Below are positions 6,351 through 14,134 of a stretch of 18,909 nt of DNA, piece after piece. Position 1 is the first letter of the stretch. Every line of letters begins with the position of its first letter. The notes below the pieces were generated by a model. The model was not told the DNA's origin, made no database searches, and saw only the letters and a program-made list of their open reading frames with translations. The translations under genes were made by a program, and so were the position numbers. Location of the stretch: contig DYNG01000003.1 of the NCBI GenBank assembly GCA_020721165.1, positions 1 to 18,909 of the forward strand. Reading direction: 5' to 3'. Origin of the DNA: Desulfocapsa sulfexigens (GTDB taxonomy: Bacteria; Desulfobacterota; Desulfobulbia; Desulfobulbales; Desulfocapsaceae).

Positions 6351-6590
6351 CTATTTAACCTTTTTAGCAGCACCTTTCGCCCTGAATGTTACTCGACCAC
6401 GAGAAAGATCGTAAGGGGAAAGCTCTATAGTAACCCGATCACCAGGCAGAATTTTGATAAAATGCATTCTCATTTTACCAGAAATATGCGCCAACACCTT
6501 ATGCCCATTATCCAGTTCAACCCGAAACATTGCATTTGGCAAAGGTTCAACGATAGTACCTTCAACCTCAATGGCTTCTTCTTTTGCCAT
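6351..6590 (-). CDS. infA: Translation initiation factor IF-1
   Basis: A 79-residue single S1/OB-fold protein (usual length about 72), beginning MAKEEAIEVEGTIVEPLPNAMF. Conserved blocks are FRVELDNGHKVLAHISGKMR, IKILPGDRV and the LSPYDLSRGRVTFR strand. The slightly longer C-terminus is basic (AKGAAKKVK). IF-1 occupies the 30S A site during initiation. The gene lies 75 bp after map. The region just upstream of the ATG reads GGGTG, a weak ribosome-binding site. Confidence 0.97.
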   Translation of the reverse strand: MAKEEAIEVEGTIVEPLPNAMFRVELDNGHKVLAHISGKMRMHFIKILPGDRVTIELSPYDLSRGRVTFRAKGAAKKVK

Positions 6591-6665
6591 ACGACACCCA
6601 GAATCACAATATTTTTAAAATCAAGAATTTTTTAGTATAATATAGATGTCCAAAAAAGAGAAGAA

Positions 6666-7475
6666 TTAATTTTTTACGGGAGAGATACTCTTTTTTCGTA
6701 CACTTAAAACGGTTGGCCCGTTTGCTGTTACAGCAACACAATGTTCAAAATGAGCGGACTTCTTTTTATCGGCAGTCACAACAGTCCATCCATCTTTAAG
6801 AAGCTGAATGTCATAGGTTCCGGTATTCACCATAGGCTCAATGGCTAAGACCATTCCTTCTACAATACGAGGTGAACTGCCCCGTTGAACGAAATTAGGA
6901 ATTTCCGGACCCTCATGTAATGATCTTCCTATTCCGTGACCAACAAACTGGCGAACAACAGAAAAACCATTTTCTTCAACCGTCTTTTGGACAATTTTGG
7001 AAATATCAGCAATCCGATTTCCCACCTGAACCTGCTCAATCGCAAGATCCAATGACTTCTCGGTTATATCAAGAAGTTTTCGTGTGCCACTATCAATAAT
7101 CCCAACAGGGACTGTGAGGGCAGAATCACCAAAAAAACCCTGATATGAAACACCAAAATCAAGCGATACGATATCGCCATTGTTTAACTTTCTTTTTCGA
7201 GAGGGAATTCCATGAACAACTTCTTCATTAATTGAGACACATAAACAGGCAGGAAATCCTCTATATCCCTTGAAAGCAGGTATGGCCTTATGCTTGACAC
7301 ATAAATCCTCAGCTATATGGTCTAATTCATGTGTTGTTATTCCAGCATCAATAACTCGTTCAAGCGAAAAAAGGACATCTGCTACGATCTGGTTCGCTTC
7401 TAACATATAAGCAATTTCAGATGGAGTTTTTATAAATACAGATTTTGCTCCATGATTATTCGATGCGGTGTTCAC
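6666..7475 (-). CDS. map: Type I methionine aminopeptidase (GTG start)
   Basis: A 269-residue enzyme that removes the initiator Met from nascent chains. The five metal ligands are present at Asp106 (LDFGV), Asp117 (FGDSA), His180 (GHGIG), Glu213 (AIEPM) and Glu244 (FEHCV), each offset by +9 from E. coli D97, D108, H171, E204 and E235. His89 in VVHGIP is also conserved. The core begins VFIKTPSEIAYM, so the GTG at 7475 gives an extra polar 12-residue N-terminus; no better start exists. It is separated from secY by 2 bp. It likely uses two divalent metal ions, as in the family. Confidence 0.97.
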   Translation of the reverse strand: MNTASNNHGAKSVFIKTPSEIAYMLEANQIVADVLFSLERVIDAGITTHELDHIAEDLCVKHKAIPAFKGYRGFPACLCVSINEEVVHGIPSRKRKLNNGDIVSLDFGVSYQGFFGDSALTVPVGIIDSGTRKLLDITEKSLDLAIEQVQVGNRIADISKIVQKTVEENGFSVVRQFVGHGIGRSLHEGPEIPNFVQRGSSPRIVEGMVLAIEPMVNTGTYDIQLLKDGWTVVTADKKKSAHFEHCVAVTANGPTVLSVRKKSISPVKN

Positions 7476-7477
7476 GC

Positions 7478-8782
7478 TTATTTCCGACCACGAATTCGTC
7501 CTGCTTTCATAAACCCTTCATAGTTACGCATAACAAGATGAGACTCGATTTGCGACATGGTATCAATTGCGACGCCCACAACTATAAGAAGTGCCGTTCC
7601 ACCAAAATAGAAAGGTAGATTAAATTTCGTCATTAAAAGAGTGGGCAAAACGCATACCAGACTCAAATAGATAGAACCAACAACGGTAATCCGAGTTAAT
7701 GACTTATCAATAAATTCAGCAGTTTTCCTGCCGGGTCGTATCCCAGGAACAAAACCGCCATTTTTTTTCAGATTTTCAGCTACATCATCGGGTTTGAAGG
7801 TTACAGCTGTATAAAAGAAACAGAAAAAAACAATCATCCCCACAAAGAAAATGTAATAATATACCGTACCAGGAGACATGGCCGCTGAGACTTGTTGCAC
7901 CCAGTCAATTTGAATAAAACTGCCTATGGTTGCAGGAAACATCATGATTGAAGAGGCAAAAATTGGGGGAATGACCCCGGCAATATTGATCTTCAAAGGC
8001 AGGTGAGAACTTTGCCCACCATAAACCTTTCTTCCCACAACTCTTTTGGCGTACTGAATAGGAATTCGTCGTTGGGCTGTTTCAAAAAAAACAATAAACG
8101 CAACAACCAGTACCATAAAAACAAGAATAAACGGAATAAAAAAGAGCGTAATCTCACCAGCCTTCACAAGCTGGACAAAATTACCTATCGCAGCAGGACC
8201 TCCAGCAACAATGCCTGCAAAAATAATAAGCGACATCCCGTTGCCAATTCCACGCTCGGTCATCTGTTCACCAAGCCACATGATAAAGGCAGTACCTGAG
8301 GTCAAGGTAAGCATGGTCATAAGCTTAAACTGCACGCCAGGATCAATAACAATAACTTCTCCCCCTGGACCTGTCATACTTTCAAGTCCAGCGCTGATAA
8401 AAAGGCCTTGAATAATACTTAAACAGACCGTACCGTATCGTGTATATTGAGTAATCTTCCTTCGTCCAGACTCTCCTTCTTTTGATAAGGCTTCAAGTTG
8501 AGGAACGACCACAGTAAGCAGTTGAATGATAATCGAGGCGCTAATATATGGCATTATCCCCAGGGCAAAAATGGAAAAATTTTCCAAAGCCCCACCAGAG
8601 AACATATTGAACATGCCAAAAAGCGAGCCAGCATTTTGTTTAAAAAAAGCGGCTACAGCCTCGCCATTTATTCCTGGAGTCGGAATCTGCACCCCTATCC
8701 GGTAGACAGCGAGCATCGCCAGAGTAAAAAAAACTCTCCTTCTTAACTCAGGGATATTCGCTGCGCTTTGCAATCCGCTCAT
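7478..8782 (-). CDS. secY: Preprotein translocase subunit SecY
   Basis: A 434-residue polytopic membrane protein (E. coli 443). The N-terminal PELRRRVFFTLAMLAVYRIGVQIPTPGI is typical. Ten hydrophobic segments are apparent, including the plug-proximal stretch GALENFSIFALGIMPYISAS, and the cytosolic loops carry KRVVGRKVYGG and DVAENLKKNGGFVPGIRPG. It forms the SecYEG channel in the inner membrane. ATG at 8782 has AGGA 7 nt upstream; the TTG one codon earlier is less likely. map follows 2 bp after the stop, the usual spc arrangement. Confidence 0.98.
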   Translation of the reverse strand: MSGLQSAANIPELRRRVFFTLAMLAVYRIGVQIPTPGINGEAVAAFFKQNAGSLFGMFNMFSGGALENFSIFALGIMPYISASIIIQLLTVVVPQLEALSKEGESGRRKITQYTRYGTVCLSIIQGLFISAGLESMTGPGGEVIVIDPGVQFKLMTMLTLTSGTAFIMWLGEQMTERGIGNGMSLIIFAGIVAGGPAAIGNFVQLVKAGEITLFFIPFILVFMVLVVAFIVFFETAQRRIPIQYAKRVVGRKVYGGQSSHLPLKINIAGVIPPIFASSIMMFPATIGSFIQIDWVQQVSAAMSPGTVYYYIFFVGMIVFFCFFYTAVTFKPDDVAENLKKNGGFVPGIRPGRKTAEFIDKSLTRITVVGSIYLSLVCVLPTLLMTKFNLPFYFGGTALLIVVGVAIDTMSQIESHLVMRNYEGFMKAGRIRGRK

Positions 8783-8835
8783 CAATAATTCCTAAACCGA
8801 ATTTAATCACAACAAAACATTGCTGATCAATAAAG

Positions 8836-8861
8836 AAAAAAACGACGGAACAAATCGTTCC
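8836..8861 (-). promoter_or_regulatory. Overlapping hairpins with U-tract upstream of secY
   Basis: On the minus strand GGAAC (8861-8857) can pair with GTTCC (8851-8847). Alternatively AACGA (8859-8855) can pair with TCGTT (8845-8841), which runs directly into a T-run ending at 8836. The two stems share bases and exclude each other. The second resembles a weak intrinsic terminator. It lies in the rplO-secY gap, so an attenuation role is possible, but each stem is only 5 bp. Confidence 0.3.
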
Positions 8862-8872
8862 ATTACAAAAGA

Positions 8873-9319
8873 TTATTCCTTTTTATCAATCACCTTACCA
8901 CCAGCAGCTTCAATTTTATTTCTCGCTCCGATGCTTATTTTATCAACAGTCACAACCATAGCTTTGGATATTTCGCCATTGGCTAATATCTTTACCGCAT
9001 GATCTTTCTTAACGAATCCTGCCTGAATAAGGTTTTCAGTAGTAATTTCAGTTCCAGAATCGAAACTGTTCAATTGATCCAATGAAACGATATCATAATC
9101 AATTTTAAATTGATTATGAAACCCTCGTTTTGGTAATCGTCGCTGAAGAGGCATCTGACCACCTTCAAAGCCTGGGCGAACTATTGCGCCTGAACGAGAA
9201 TTTGCTCCCTTATGACCTCGTGTCGCAGTTTTACCCCGCCCTGATCCAGGCCCTCGCCCAACCCTTTTCCTTTTTCGATTTGAACCGACATTCGGGGAAA
9301 GATTTGATAATGTAATCAT
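8873..9319 (-). CDS. rplO: 50S ribosomal protein L15
   Basis: A 148-residue protein starting MITLSNLSPNVGS. The ATG at 9319 has GAGGAG 7 nt upstream; the in-frame ATG at 9337 lies inside rpmD and adds non-family residues. The glycine- and arginine-rich N-terminal extension RVGRGPGSGRGKTATRGHKG and FEGGQMPLQRRLPKRGF are the L15 hallmark. L15 is a late 50S assembly protein. A 90-bp gap with overlapping hairpins separates it from secY. Confidence 0.98.
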   Translation of the reverse strand: MITLSNLSPNVGSNRKRKRVGRGPGSGRGKTATRGHKGANSRSGAIVRPGFEGGQMPLQRRLPKRGFHNQFKIDYDIVSLDQLNSFDSGTEITTENLIQAGFVKKDHAVKILANGEISKAMVVTVDKISIGARNKIEAAGGKVIDKKE

Positions 9320-9320
9320 T

Positions 9321-9503
9321 TTAATTCTCCTCAACACGAATCAGATGAGCCACCTTATTCAACATTCCTCGAATTTCGGGAGATTCTTTTCGGGTAGTAG
9401 TTTTCTGCATCCTTGTTAATCCCAAGCCTGTTAAGGTTGCTCTGATTTTCTTTGTACTTCCAATACCACTTTTGACCAAAGTGTAAGTAATTGTCTCGGC
9501 CAT
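9321..9503 (-). CDS. rpmD: 50S ribosomal protein L30
   Basis: A 60-residue protein (E. coli 59) with the L30 pattern: TYTLVKSGIGSTKKIRATLTGLGL, then the helix and strand PEIRGMLNKVAHLIRVEE. A modest AGGTAAG precedes the ATG. It is the first gene after the rpsE hairpin and its stop is separated from the rplO start by one base, so L30 and L15 are probably coupled. Confidence 0.96.
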   Translation of the reverse strand: MAETITYTLVKSGIGSTKKIRATLTGLGLTRMQKTTTRKESPEIRGMLNKVAHLIRVEEN

Positions 9504-9532
9504 TTGCTTACCTATATAAATTCAATGTGTAT

Positions 9533-9582
9533 AAAAAAGCACATTTTTCTCTTCATGTTATCTTGGAAGAAAAAAATGTGCT
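9533..9582 (-). terminator. Terminator-like hairpin between rpsE and rpmD
   Basis: On the minus strand the arm AGCACATTTTTTTCTTC (9582-9566) pairs with GAAGAGAAAAATGTGCT (9554-9538) over 17 uninterrupted pairs. The loop is 11 nt, and a run of six T (the first inside the stem) ends at 9533. One pair is G-U in the minus RNA but would be an A-C mismatch in the plus RNA, so the minus orientation is favoured. This is the form of an intrinsic terminator, placed 5 nt after the rpsE stop and 29 nt before the rpmD start. Partial termination or an RNA-processing or stability role is possible. Confidence 0.75.
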
Positions 9583-9587
9583 CAGAA

Positions 9588-10100
9588 TCAGGCGCTAATT
9601 TCTTCGATTGATTTTCCGCGAAGACTGGCAATGCTCTGTGCTGAACGCAAGGATTTCAATCCACTCAAAGTCGCTTTGACCATATTATGAGGATTATTAG
9701 ACCCCAAGCATTTTGTCAAAATATTTGTCACGCCAACCGCTTCCAAAACGGCCCTAACTGGTCCACCTGCAATAACCCCAGTACCTTCTGATGCTGGTTT
9801 TAATAAGACACTGCCAGCGCCATATTGACCCAAAACAGTATGTGGTATTGAAAACTCGGTCAAAGAGACAGAGACCATATTTTTTTTGGCCTGATCTACT
9901 CCCTTTCGAATGGCATCAGGAACCTGGTTAGCCTTTCCTAACCCATATCCTACTTTTCCGTTGCCGTTGCCAACAACCACGATAGCACTAAAGCTAAACC
10001 GACGACCACCTTTAACAACCTTGGCAACCCTGTTAATAAAAACTATCTTTTCGATGAGTTCATCAGGAGTTTCACTCTTGGAACGCTTGAAATCAGACAA
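9588..10100 (-). CDS. rpsE: 30S ribosomal protein S5 (TTG start)
   Basis: A 170-residue protein (E. coli 167). The dsRNA-binding-like domain contains INRVAKVVKGGRRFSFSAI and VGNGNGKVGYGLGKA; the C-terminal domain contains GTGVIAGGPVRAVLEAVGV. S5 guards decoding accuracy and the mRNA entry site. No ATG lies in the correct frame between the L18 stop and the conserved core; the available initiator is TTG, preceded by the run GGGGGGTG, which can pair with the anti-SD allowing one G-U. A long terminator-like hairpin starts 5 nt after the stop. Confidence 0.95.
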   Translation of the reverse strand: MSDFKRSKSETPDELIEKIVFINRVAKVVKGGRRFSFSAIVVVGNGNGKVGYGLGKANQVPDAIRKGVDQAKKNMVSVSLTEFSIPHTVLGQYGAGSVLLKPASEGTGVIAGGPVRAVLEAVGVTNILTKCLGSNNPHNMVKATLSGLKSLRSAQSIASLRGKSIEEISA

Positions 10101-10127
10101 GGGACACCCCCCAAATTATACAATTTC

Positions 10128-10493
10128 TTAAAATTGAAGTCCGCCCTTACGGGCTCCATCAGACACAGCCTTAATTCGACCATGATAGATAAAACCACCA
10201 CGATCAAAGACGACCTTTTCAATACCAGCTGATTTTGCCCGTTGTGCAAGGATCTCACCAACTCTTTCGGCTGAAGATGATTTCCCTTTTTCATCTCCAG
10301 ATTCAAATAGTTTATCCACAGTAGACATGCAGGCTATTGTTTTACCGATTGAATCATCAATAATTTGAGCATAAATATGCTTACTGCTTTTAAAAACACA
10401 TAAACGAGGCCGGTCACTCGTACCGGTAATCTTTTTACGAATCCGTTTAACTCGCTTGGCTCTTGCACTAGCCTTGGCATTTTTATTCGCCAT
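10128..10493 (-). CDS. rplR: 50S ribosomal protein L18
   Basis: A 121-residue protein with a basic N-terminus (KASARAKRVKRIRKKITGT), then RPRLCVFKSSKHIYAQIIDD and the closing VVFDRGGFIYHGRIKAVSDGARKGGL. L18 binds 5S rRNA together with L5. The ATG is preceded by an A/T-rich stretch with only a trace of a Shine-Dalgarno. A small 6-bp hairpin (10518-10523 with 10533-10538) lies in the 50-bp gap after rplF. Confidence 0.97.
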   Translation of the reverse strand: MANKNAKASARAKRVKRIRKKITGTSDRPRLCVFKSSKHIYAQIIDDSIGKTIACMSTVDKLFESGDEKGKSSSAERVGEILAQRAKSAGIEKVVFDRGGFIYHGRIKAVSDGARKGGLQF

Positions 10494-10543
10494 TTTTATT
10501 TACCATTATGAAATGAACCGTAATAACACAACTTACGGACAAA

Positions 10544-11086
10544 TTATTTTTTACCAGCAGACTTCCCAACCTTCCTGGCGATATATTCATCGGCATATCG
10601 AATGCCTTTTCCCTTGTAGGGTTCAGGCTTTCTGATGCTGCGAATCTTCGAGGCTGTCAATCCCAGCAACTCTTTATCTATGGAATCTAAATTTATTTTG
10701 GTATTATTCTCAATACTGGCTGTAATACCAGAAGGTAGCTCAAAATCTACAGGATTCGAATAACCGACATTGAGGGTTAATATTTTTCCTGCAACATTTG
10801 CCTTATAACCAACACCTTCAATAAGCATAACCTTGGTGAACCCCTGGTCAACACCAACAACCATATTATTCACAAGACTACGAAACAGACCACGAAACGC
10901 ACTGGATGAAGGGCTTTGTTCATGGGTGTCAACCAATAATTCATTTTCCTGCTGAACAATCTTTATTACCGGATGAAGAGTACGCTCCAGCGATCCCTTC
11001 CCTCCTTTCACTACAATTCGCTGCCCATCAATGGTAATTGATACACCCTTGGGAATTGGAATTGGTTGTTTTCCGATACGCGACAT
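10544..11086 (-). CDS. rplF: 50S ribosomal protein L6
   Basis: A 180-residue protein (E. coli 177) with two tandem L6 folds. It begins MSRIGKQPIPIPKGVSI. The second domain carries VEGVGYKA-like spacing, then ASKIRSIRKPEPYKGKGIRYADE, the segment that contacts the sarcin-ricin loop. GGAGG lies 5 nt before the ATG. It follows rpsH after 27 bp. Confidence 0.98.
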   Translation of the reverse strand: MSRIGKQPIPIPKGVSITIDGQRIVVKGGKGSLERTLHPVIKIVQQENELLVDTHEQSPSSSAFRGLFRSLVNNMVVGVDQGFTKVMLIEGVGYKANVAGKILTLNVGYSNPVDFELPSGITASIENNTKINLDSIDKELLGLTASKIRSIRKPEPYKGKGIRYADEYIARKVGKSAGKK

Positions 11087-11113
11087 TTTTTCCTCCGTTA
11101 TTTGTGATCTCTG

Positions 11114-11512
11114 TTACCAGACCTCACAAAGTATTTCCCCGCCAGTATTATGAGCACGAGCTGATTTATCAGTAATAATACCGATTGAAGTTGAAATAAT
11201 AGCAATTCCGAGCCCATCTAATACCTTGCCAATATTATTGGCTTTGGCATATTTTCGTAATCCAGGCTTGCTGATCCGTTTAATGCCCATAATGACAGAA
11301 TCTTTATTCGCCCCATATTTCAAATCAATGGTCAATACCCCCTGGACGCCATCATTTGAGACATGATAATCGGCAACATATCCTTCATCTTTCAAGACTT
11401 TAGCAATGTTAACTTTAACCTTTGATGCGGGGATCTGAACGCTATCAAATTTAACCATAACTGCATTTCTTATTCTGGTCAGCATATCTGCCAGTGGATC
11501 GCTCATGGACAT
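11114..11512 (-). CDS. rpsH: 30S ribosomal protein S8
   Basis: A 132-residue protein (E. coli 130) beginning MSMSDPLADMLTRIRNA, with KVNIAKVLKDEGYV, RISKPGLR and the C-terminal KSARAHNTGGEILCEVW. S8 binds 16S helix 21 and, in E. coli, represses spc mRNA. AAGGAG lies 8 nt upstream of the first ATG; a second ATG at codon 3 is possible but has worse spacing. Confidence 0.98.
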   Translation of the reverse strand: MSMSDPLADMLTRIRNAVMVKFDSVQIPASKVKVNIAKVLKDEGYVADYHVSNDGVQGVLTIDLKYGANKDSVIMGIKRISKPGLRKYAKANNIGKVLDGLGIAIISTSIGIITDKSARAHNTGGEILCEVW

Positions 11513-11573
11513 GGCGAACTCTCCTTTTCTTTATTATGTAACTACAATACTAACATCGAAAATAACTGCGGCT

Positions 11574-11759
11574 CTACCAGCTGGATTTAACGACACCAGT
11601 AATCTCACCATGAGAAGCCAACCCACGAAAACATATTCTGCAAACACCAAATTTCCGTAAAAAGCCACGAGGACGACCACAAAGTGGGCATCGGTTGTAA
11701 CCTCTTACGCTGAATTTTGGCTCTCTTTGTGCCTTTGCAATTAATGATTTTTTTGCCAA
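11574..11759 (-). CDS. rpsN: 30S ribosomal protein S14, zinc-binding type Z (TTG start)
   Basis: From the TTG at 11759 the protein is exactly 61 residues, the standard length of zinc-binding S14 (also called rpsZ). Cys24, Cys27, Cys40 and Cys43 form CPLC and CRIC. The N-terminus (M)AKKSLIAKAQREPKF matches the family. GGAGG at 11769-11765 is 5 nt upstream of this TTG. A longer reading frame opens with another TTG at 11771, but that codon overlaps the ribosome-binding site and adds four non-family residues, so it is rejected. S14 is a late-assembling protein of the 30S head. Confidence 0.96.
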   Translation of the reverse strand: MAKKSLIAKAQREPKFSVRGYNRCPLCGRPRGFLRKFGVCRICFRGLASHGEITGVVKSSW

Positions 11760-11806
11760 AACAACCTCCAATTACCTTACACTTTATTTAAGTGATATGA
11801 GCTTTA

Positions 11807-12346
11807 TTATTTCCTAAAAGGCATTCCCAAGTTTTTCAACAGAGAGAGTGCTTCCTGGTTTGTTTGCGCTGAAGTCACAATGGTTATATTAAACCCCTTA
11901 ATTTTATCAATTTTATCATAATCAATCTCAGGGAATATAATATGCTCTTTTACACCCATTGAATAATTACCACGACCATCGAACCATTTGGGAGAGACAC
12001 CGCGAAAATCACGAACCCGGGGCAGAGCAACATTTACGAGCTTACTAAAAAAATTATACATTCGCTCATCTCGCAATGTTACACAGCAGCCAATGGCAAC
12101 CCCTTCTCTGAGCTTAAAACCGGCAATAGATTTCTTGGCTCGAGTAACAACAGCCCGTTGTCCTGCAATTTTAGTGAGCTCTTCAACAGCACCTTCGATA
12201 ATTTTGGGATTCTGTACTGCCTCGCCAAGCCCCATATTTAGAACAATTTTCTCCAACTTGGGAACCTGCATGATATTCTTATATGAAAACTCATCGTTCA
12301 GAGCAGGAATACATTTTTCTCTGTAATAATCTTTCAGCGCACCCAT
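11807..12346 (-). CDS. rplE: 50S ribosomal protein L5
   Basis: A 179-residue protein, the usual length. Motifs include MQVPKLEKIVLNMGLGEA, GQRAVVTRAKKSIAGFKLREG, RVRDFRGVSPKWFDGRGNYSMG and the closing NLGMPFRK. L5 binds 5S rRNA and contacts P-site tRNA. AAGGGG lies 5 nt upstream of the ATG. In E. coli the L5 start region is where S8 represses the spc operon; the 37-bp gap here is too short for me to claim an equivalent site. Confidence 0.98.
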   Translation of the reverse strand: MGALKDYYREKCIPALNDEFSYKNIMQVPKLEKIVLNMGLGEAVQNPKIIEGAVEELTKIAGQRAVVTRAKKSIAGFKLREGVAIGCCVTLRDERMYNFFSKLVNVALPRVRDFRGVSPKWFDGRGNYSMGVKEHIIFPEIDYDKIDKIKGFNITIVTSAQTNQEALSLLKNLGMPFRK

Positions 12347-12383
12347 TATAACCCCTTCTTAACCCTATCCAACTCTTTATAAT

Positions 12384-12719
12384 CTATGATTTTTTCTCGA
12401 TGGATTCGCCACAACTTTTACAATAGCGAATTTTTGTGCCATCTTCGAGAATTCGTTTACCAATACGACCAGTTTTCGTACATTCAGGGCAGATCAACTG
12501 TAAATTGGATATATGAATAGGCGCTTCTTTTTCAAGAATTTGGCCGGATTGATTCATTTCTGAAGACTTTTTGTGTCGCTTGACCATGTTGACTCTTTCG
12601 ACGATGGCCCTATCGTTCTTCAGCACAACGCGCAATATTTTGCCAACCCGCCCCTTATCTTTTCCCGTTATTACTTCAACCTGATCATTTTTTTTCAGGT
12701 AGGTTTTACAATCAGCCAT
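12384..12719 (-). CDS. rplX: 50S ribosomal protein L24 with C-terminal zinc-ribbon cysteines
   Basis: A 111-residue protein. The N-terminal KOW domain reads KNDQVEVITGKDKGRVGK (about residues 10-27), followed by VERVNMVKRHKK and the IHISNLQL segment. The C-terminal extension carries two CxxC pairs, Cys77/Cys80 and Cys100/Cys103, consistent with a zinc ribbon. E. coli L24 lacks such a complete set, but many other bacteria have it. L24 nucleates 50S assembly. AAGGT precedes the ATG. Confidence 0.97.
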   Translation of the reverse strand: MADCKTYLKKNDQVEVITGKDKGRVGKILRVVLKNDRAIVERVNMVKRHKKSSEMNQSGQILEKEAPIHISNLQLICPECTKTGRIGKRILEDGTKIRYCKSCGESIEKKS

Positions 12720-12778
12720 TTTATACCTTCTTCACTTATAAACCTGAATAAATCCTAAGAATAAACAAAACCAGAGAA

Positions 12779-13147
12779 TCAAAGAACCTCTGGGGCCAGC
12801 GATATGATCTTCATAAAACCTTGATTTCGTAATTCCCTGGCAACCGGACCGAAAATACGAGTTCCTAACGGTTCTCCACTGCCAGAAAGAATTACGGCAG
12901 CATTATCATCAAACTTTACCCAGGTATCATCCATTCTCTTGAGTTCTTTGGCTGTTCGAACAATAACAGCCTTCATAACATCTCCTTTTTTCACCTTGGC
13001 GTGCGGTATGGCCTCTTTCACAGCAACGATAATAACATCACCAATTGTGGCATATCGTTTTCTTGATCCACCAAGAACCCGCATACATAACACTTTTCTG
13101 GCCCCGGAATTATCAGCTACATTTAATACTGTTTCAGTTTGTATCAT
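12779..13147 (-). CDS. rplN: 50S ribosomal protein L14
   Basis: A 122-residue protein (E. coli 123) beginning MIQTETVLNVADNSGARKV, with KGDVMKAVIVRT, FDDNAAVIL and GTRIFGPVARELR. L14 forms an intersubunit bridge and is the docking site of the silencing factor RsfS. AGGTG lies upstream of the ATG. It is the usual first gene after S17 at the S10/spc boundary; no separate spc promoter is evident in the 64-bp gap. Confidence 0.98.
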   Translation of the reverse strand: MIQTETVLNVADNSGARKVLCMRVLGGSRKRYATIGDVIIVAVKEAIPHAKVKKGDVMKAVIVRTAKELKRMDDTWVKFDDNAAVILSGSGEPLGTRIFGPVARELRNQGFMKIISLAPEVL

Positions 13148-13211
13148 ATTTTCACCTGATTTTTTATCAGTTGTTTTTTACAGTAATAACTACTGAAAAA
13201 ATCATATAATA

Positions 13212-13472
13212 TTAGAGAGCTTTCTCAATTATGGACCGTAAACGCCACCGTTTTCTTTTGCTTAACGGACGACACTCTTCAATCAAAACAAGATCACCAA
13301 TTTTACACATATTTTCAGGATCATCAGCAATATATTTTACGGTTTTCTTAACAAATTTGCCGTACAAAGGATGCTGAATCTTTCTTTCAACCTGAACAAC
13401 AATACTTTTTTCCATTCTGTCGCTTACAACAGAACCAGTTTTTGTTTTTTTTGATTTATTTATTTCACTCAT
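13212..13472 (-). CDS. rpsQ: 30S ribosomal protein S17
   Basis: An 86-residue OB-fold protein with VVSDRMEKSIVVQVERK, HPLYGKFVKKTVKY and the C-terminal EECRPLSKRKRWRL motif, all diagnostic of S17, a primary 16S rRNA binder. The ATG start fits the family N-terminus. The bases just upstream contain no recognisable Shine-Dalgarno. The rpmC stop is 57 bp away, so close coupling is not obvious either. Confidence 0.97.
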   Translation of the reverse strand: MSEINKSKKTKTGSVVSDRMEKSIVVQVERKIQHPLYGKFVKKTVKYIADDPENMCKIGDLVLIEECRPLSKRKRWRLRSIIEKAL

Positions 13473-13529
13473 AATTCATTCAATTCGAGTTAAAGGAAGC
13501 AAGAATGCATCTCAAGGACATCTGCTTTA

Positions 13530-13721
13530 CTAATTACTAAGCATCTGGGAACGACGGGTTAATATTCTCGCTATATCTTTACGAAGCAAAGAGATTTTGG
13601 CGGTATTTTCTATTGGGCGAATATGATGTTGAAAAGTCAACTTTGAGACATTTTCGCGCAGATCAAGTTCTTTTTTAATCAGCTCCTCTGGAGACATTTT
13701 GAGCACATCTGTCATTTTCAT
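13530..13721 (-). CDS. rpmC: 50S ribosomal protein L29
   Basis: A 63-residue, mostly helical protein (E. coli also 63) with the L29 pattern: MSPEELIKKELDLRENVSKLTFQ followed by RPIENTAKISLLRKDIARILT. L29 sits beside L23 at the tunnel exit. Two in-frame ATGs occur at codons 1 and 3; the first overlaps the rplP stop (ATGA) and has GGAGG about 8 nt upstream, inside the end of rplP, so it is preferred. Confidence 0.96.
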   Translation of the reverse strand: MKMTDVLKMSPEELIKKELDLRENVSKLTFQHHIRPIENTAKISLLRKDIARILTRRSQMLSN

Positions 13722-14134
13722 ATCAAATCCCTCCGCGATACAACCTTAGTTGCAAAAGGAAGTTTGTTGCCCGCAAGAGTAAGAGCGCGAATGGCAAGTT
13801 CTTCATCAACCCCGGCAAGTTCAAAAATCATTCGTCCTGGATGAATCTGGGCGACCCAATATTCTGGACTGCCTTTTCCCTTACCCATTCGAGTTTCAGC
13901 TGGTTTTTTAGTAATTGGCTTATCAGGAAACACCCGAATCCAAACCTTACCGCCTCTTTTGATTTTTCTGTTCACCGCAATTCGAGCGGACTCAATCTGA
14001 CGAGCACTCATTTTTCCACAATCAACAGCTTTAAGGCCATAGTCACCAAACGACATGGATGAGCCACGATAGGCAACACCGGTCAATCGGCCCTTAAACA
14101 TTTTTCTATGTAGCACTTTTTTGGGACTTAACAT
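13718..14134 (-). CDS. rplP: 50S ribosomal protein L16
   Basis: A 138-residue protein (E. coli 136). Family hallmarks are KMFKGRLTGVAYRGSSMSFG near residues 12-31, then RVFPDKPITKKPAETRMGKGKG and WVAQIHPGRMIFE. L16 positions A- and P-site tRNA on the large subunit. GGAG lies 6 nt upstream of the ATG. Its TGA overlaps the rpmC ATG by 4 bp, so L16 and L29 are probably translationally coupled. Confidence 0.98.
   Translation of the reverse strand: MLSPKKVLHRKMFKGRLTGVAYRGSSMSFGDYGLKAVDCGKMSARQIESARIAVNRKIKRGGKVWIRVFPDKPITKKPAETRMGKGKGSPEYWVAQIHPGRMIFELAGVDEELAIRALTLAGNKLPFATKVVSRRDLI

Noticed and set aside
8003..8299. Plus-strand open frames such as the 98-codon one opposite secY
   Set aside because: They are antisense to strongly conserved genes, have skewed composition and no family motifs. 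All plus-strand frames in this window look like shadows.
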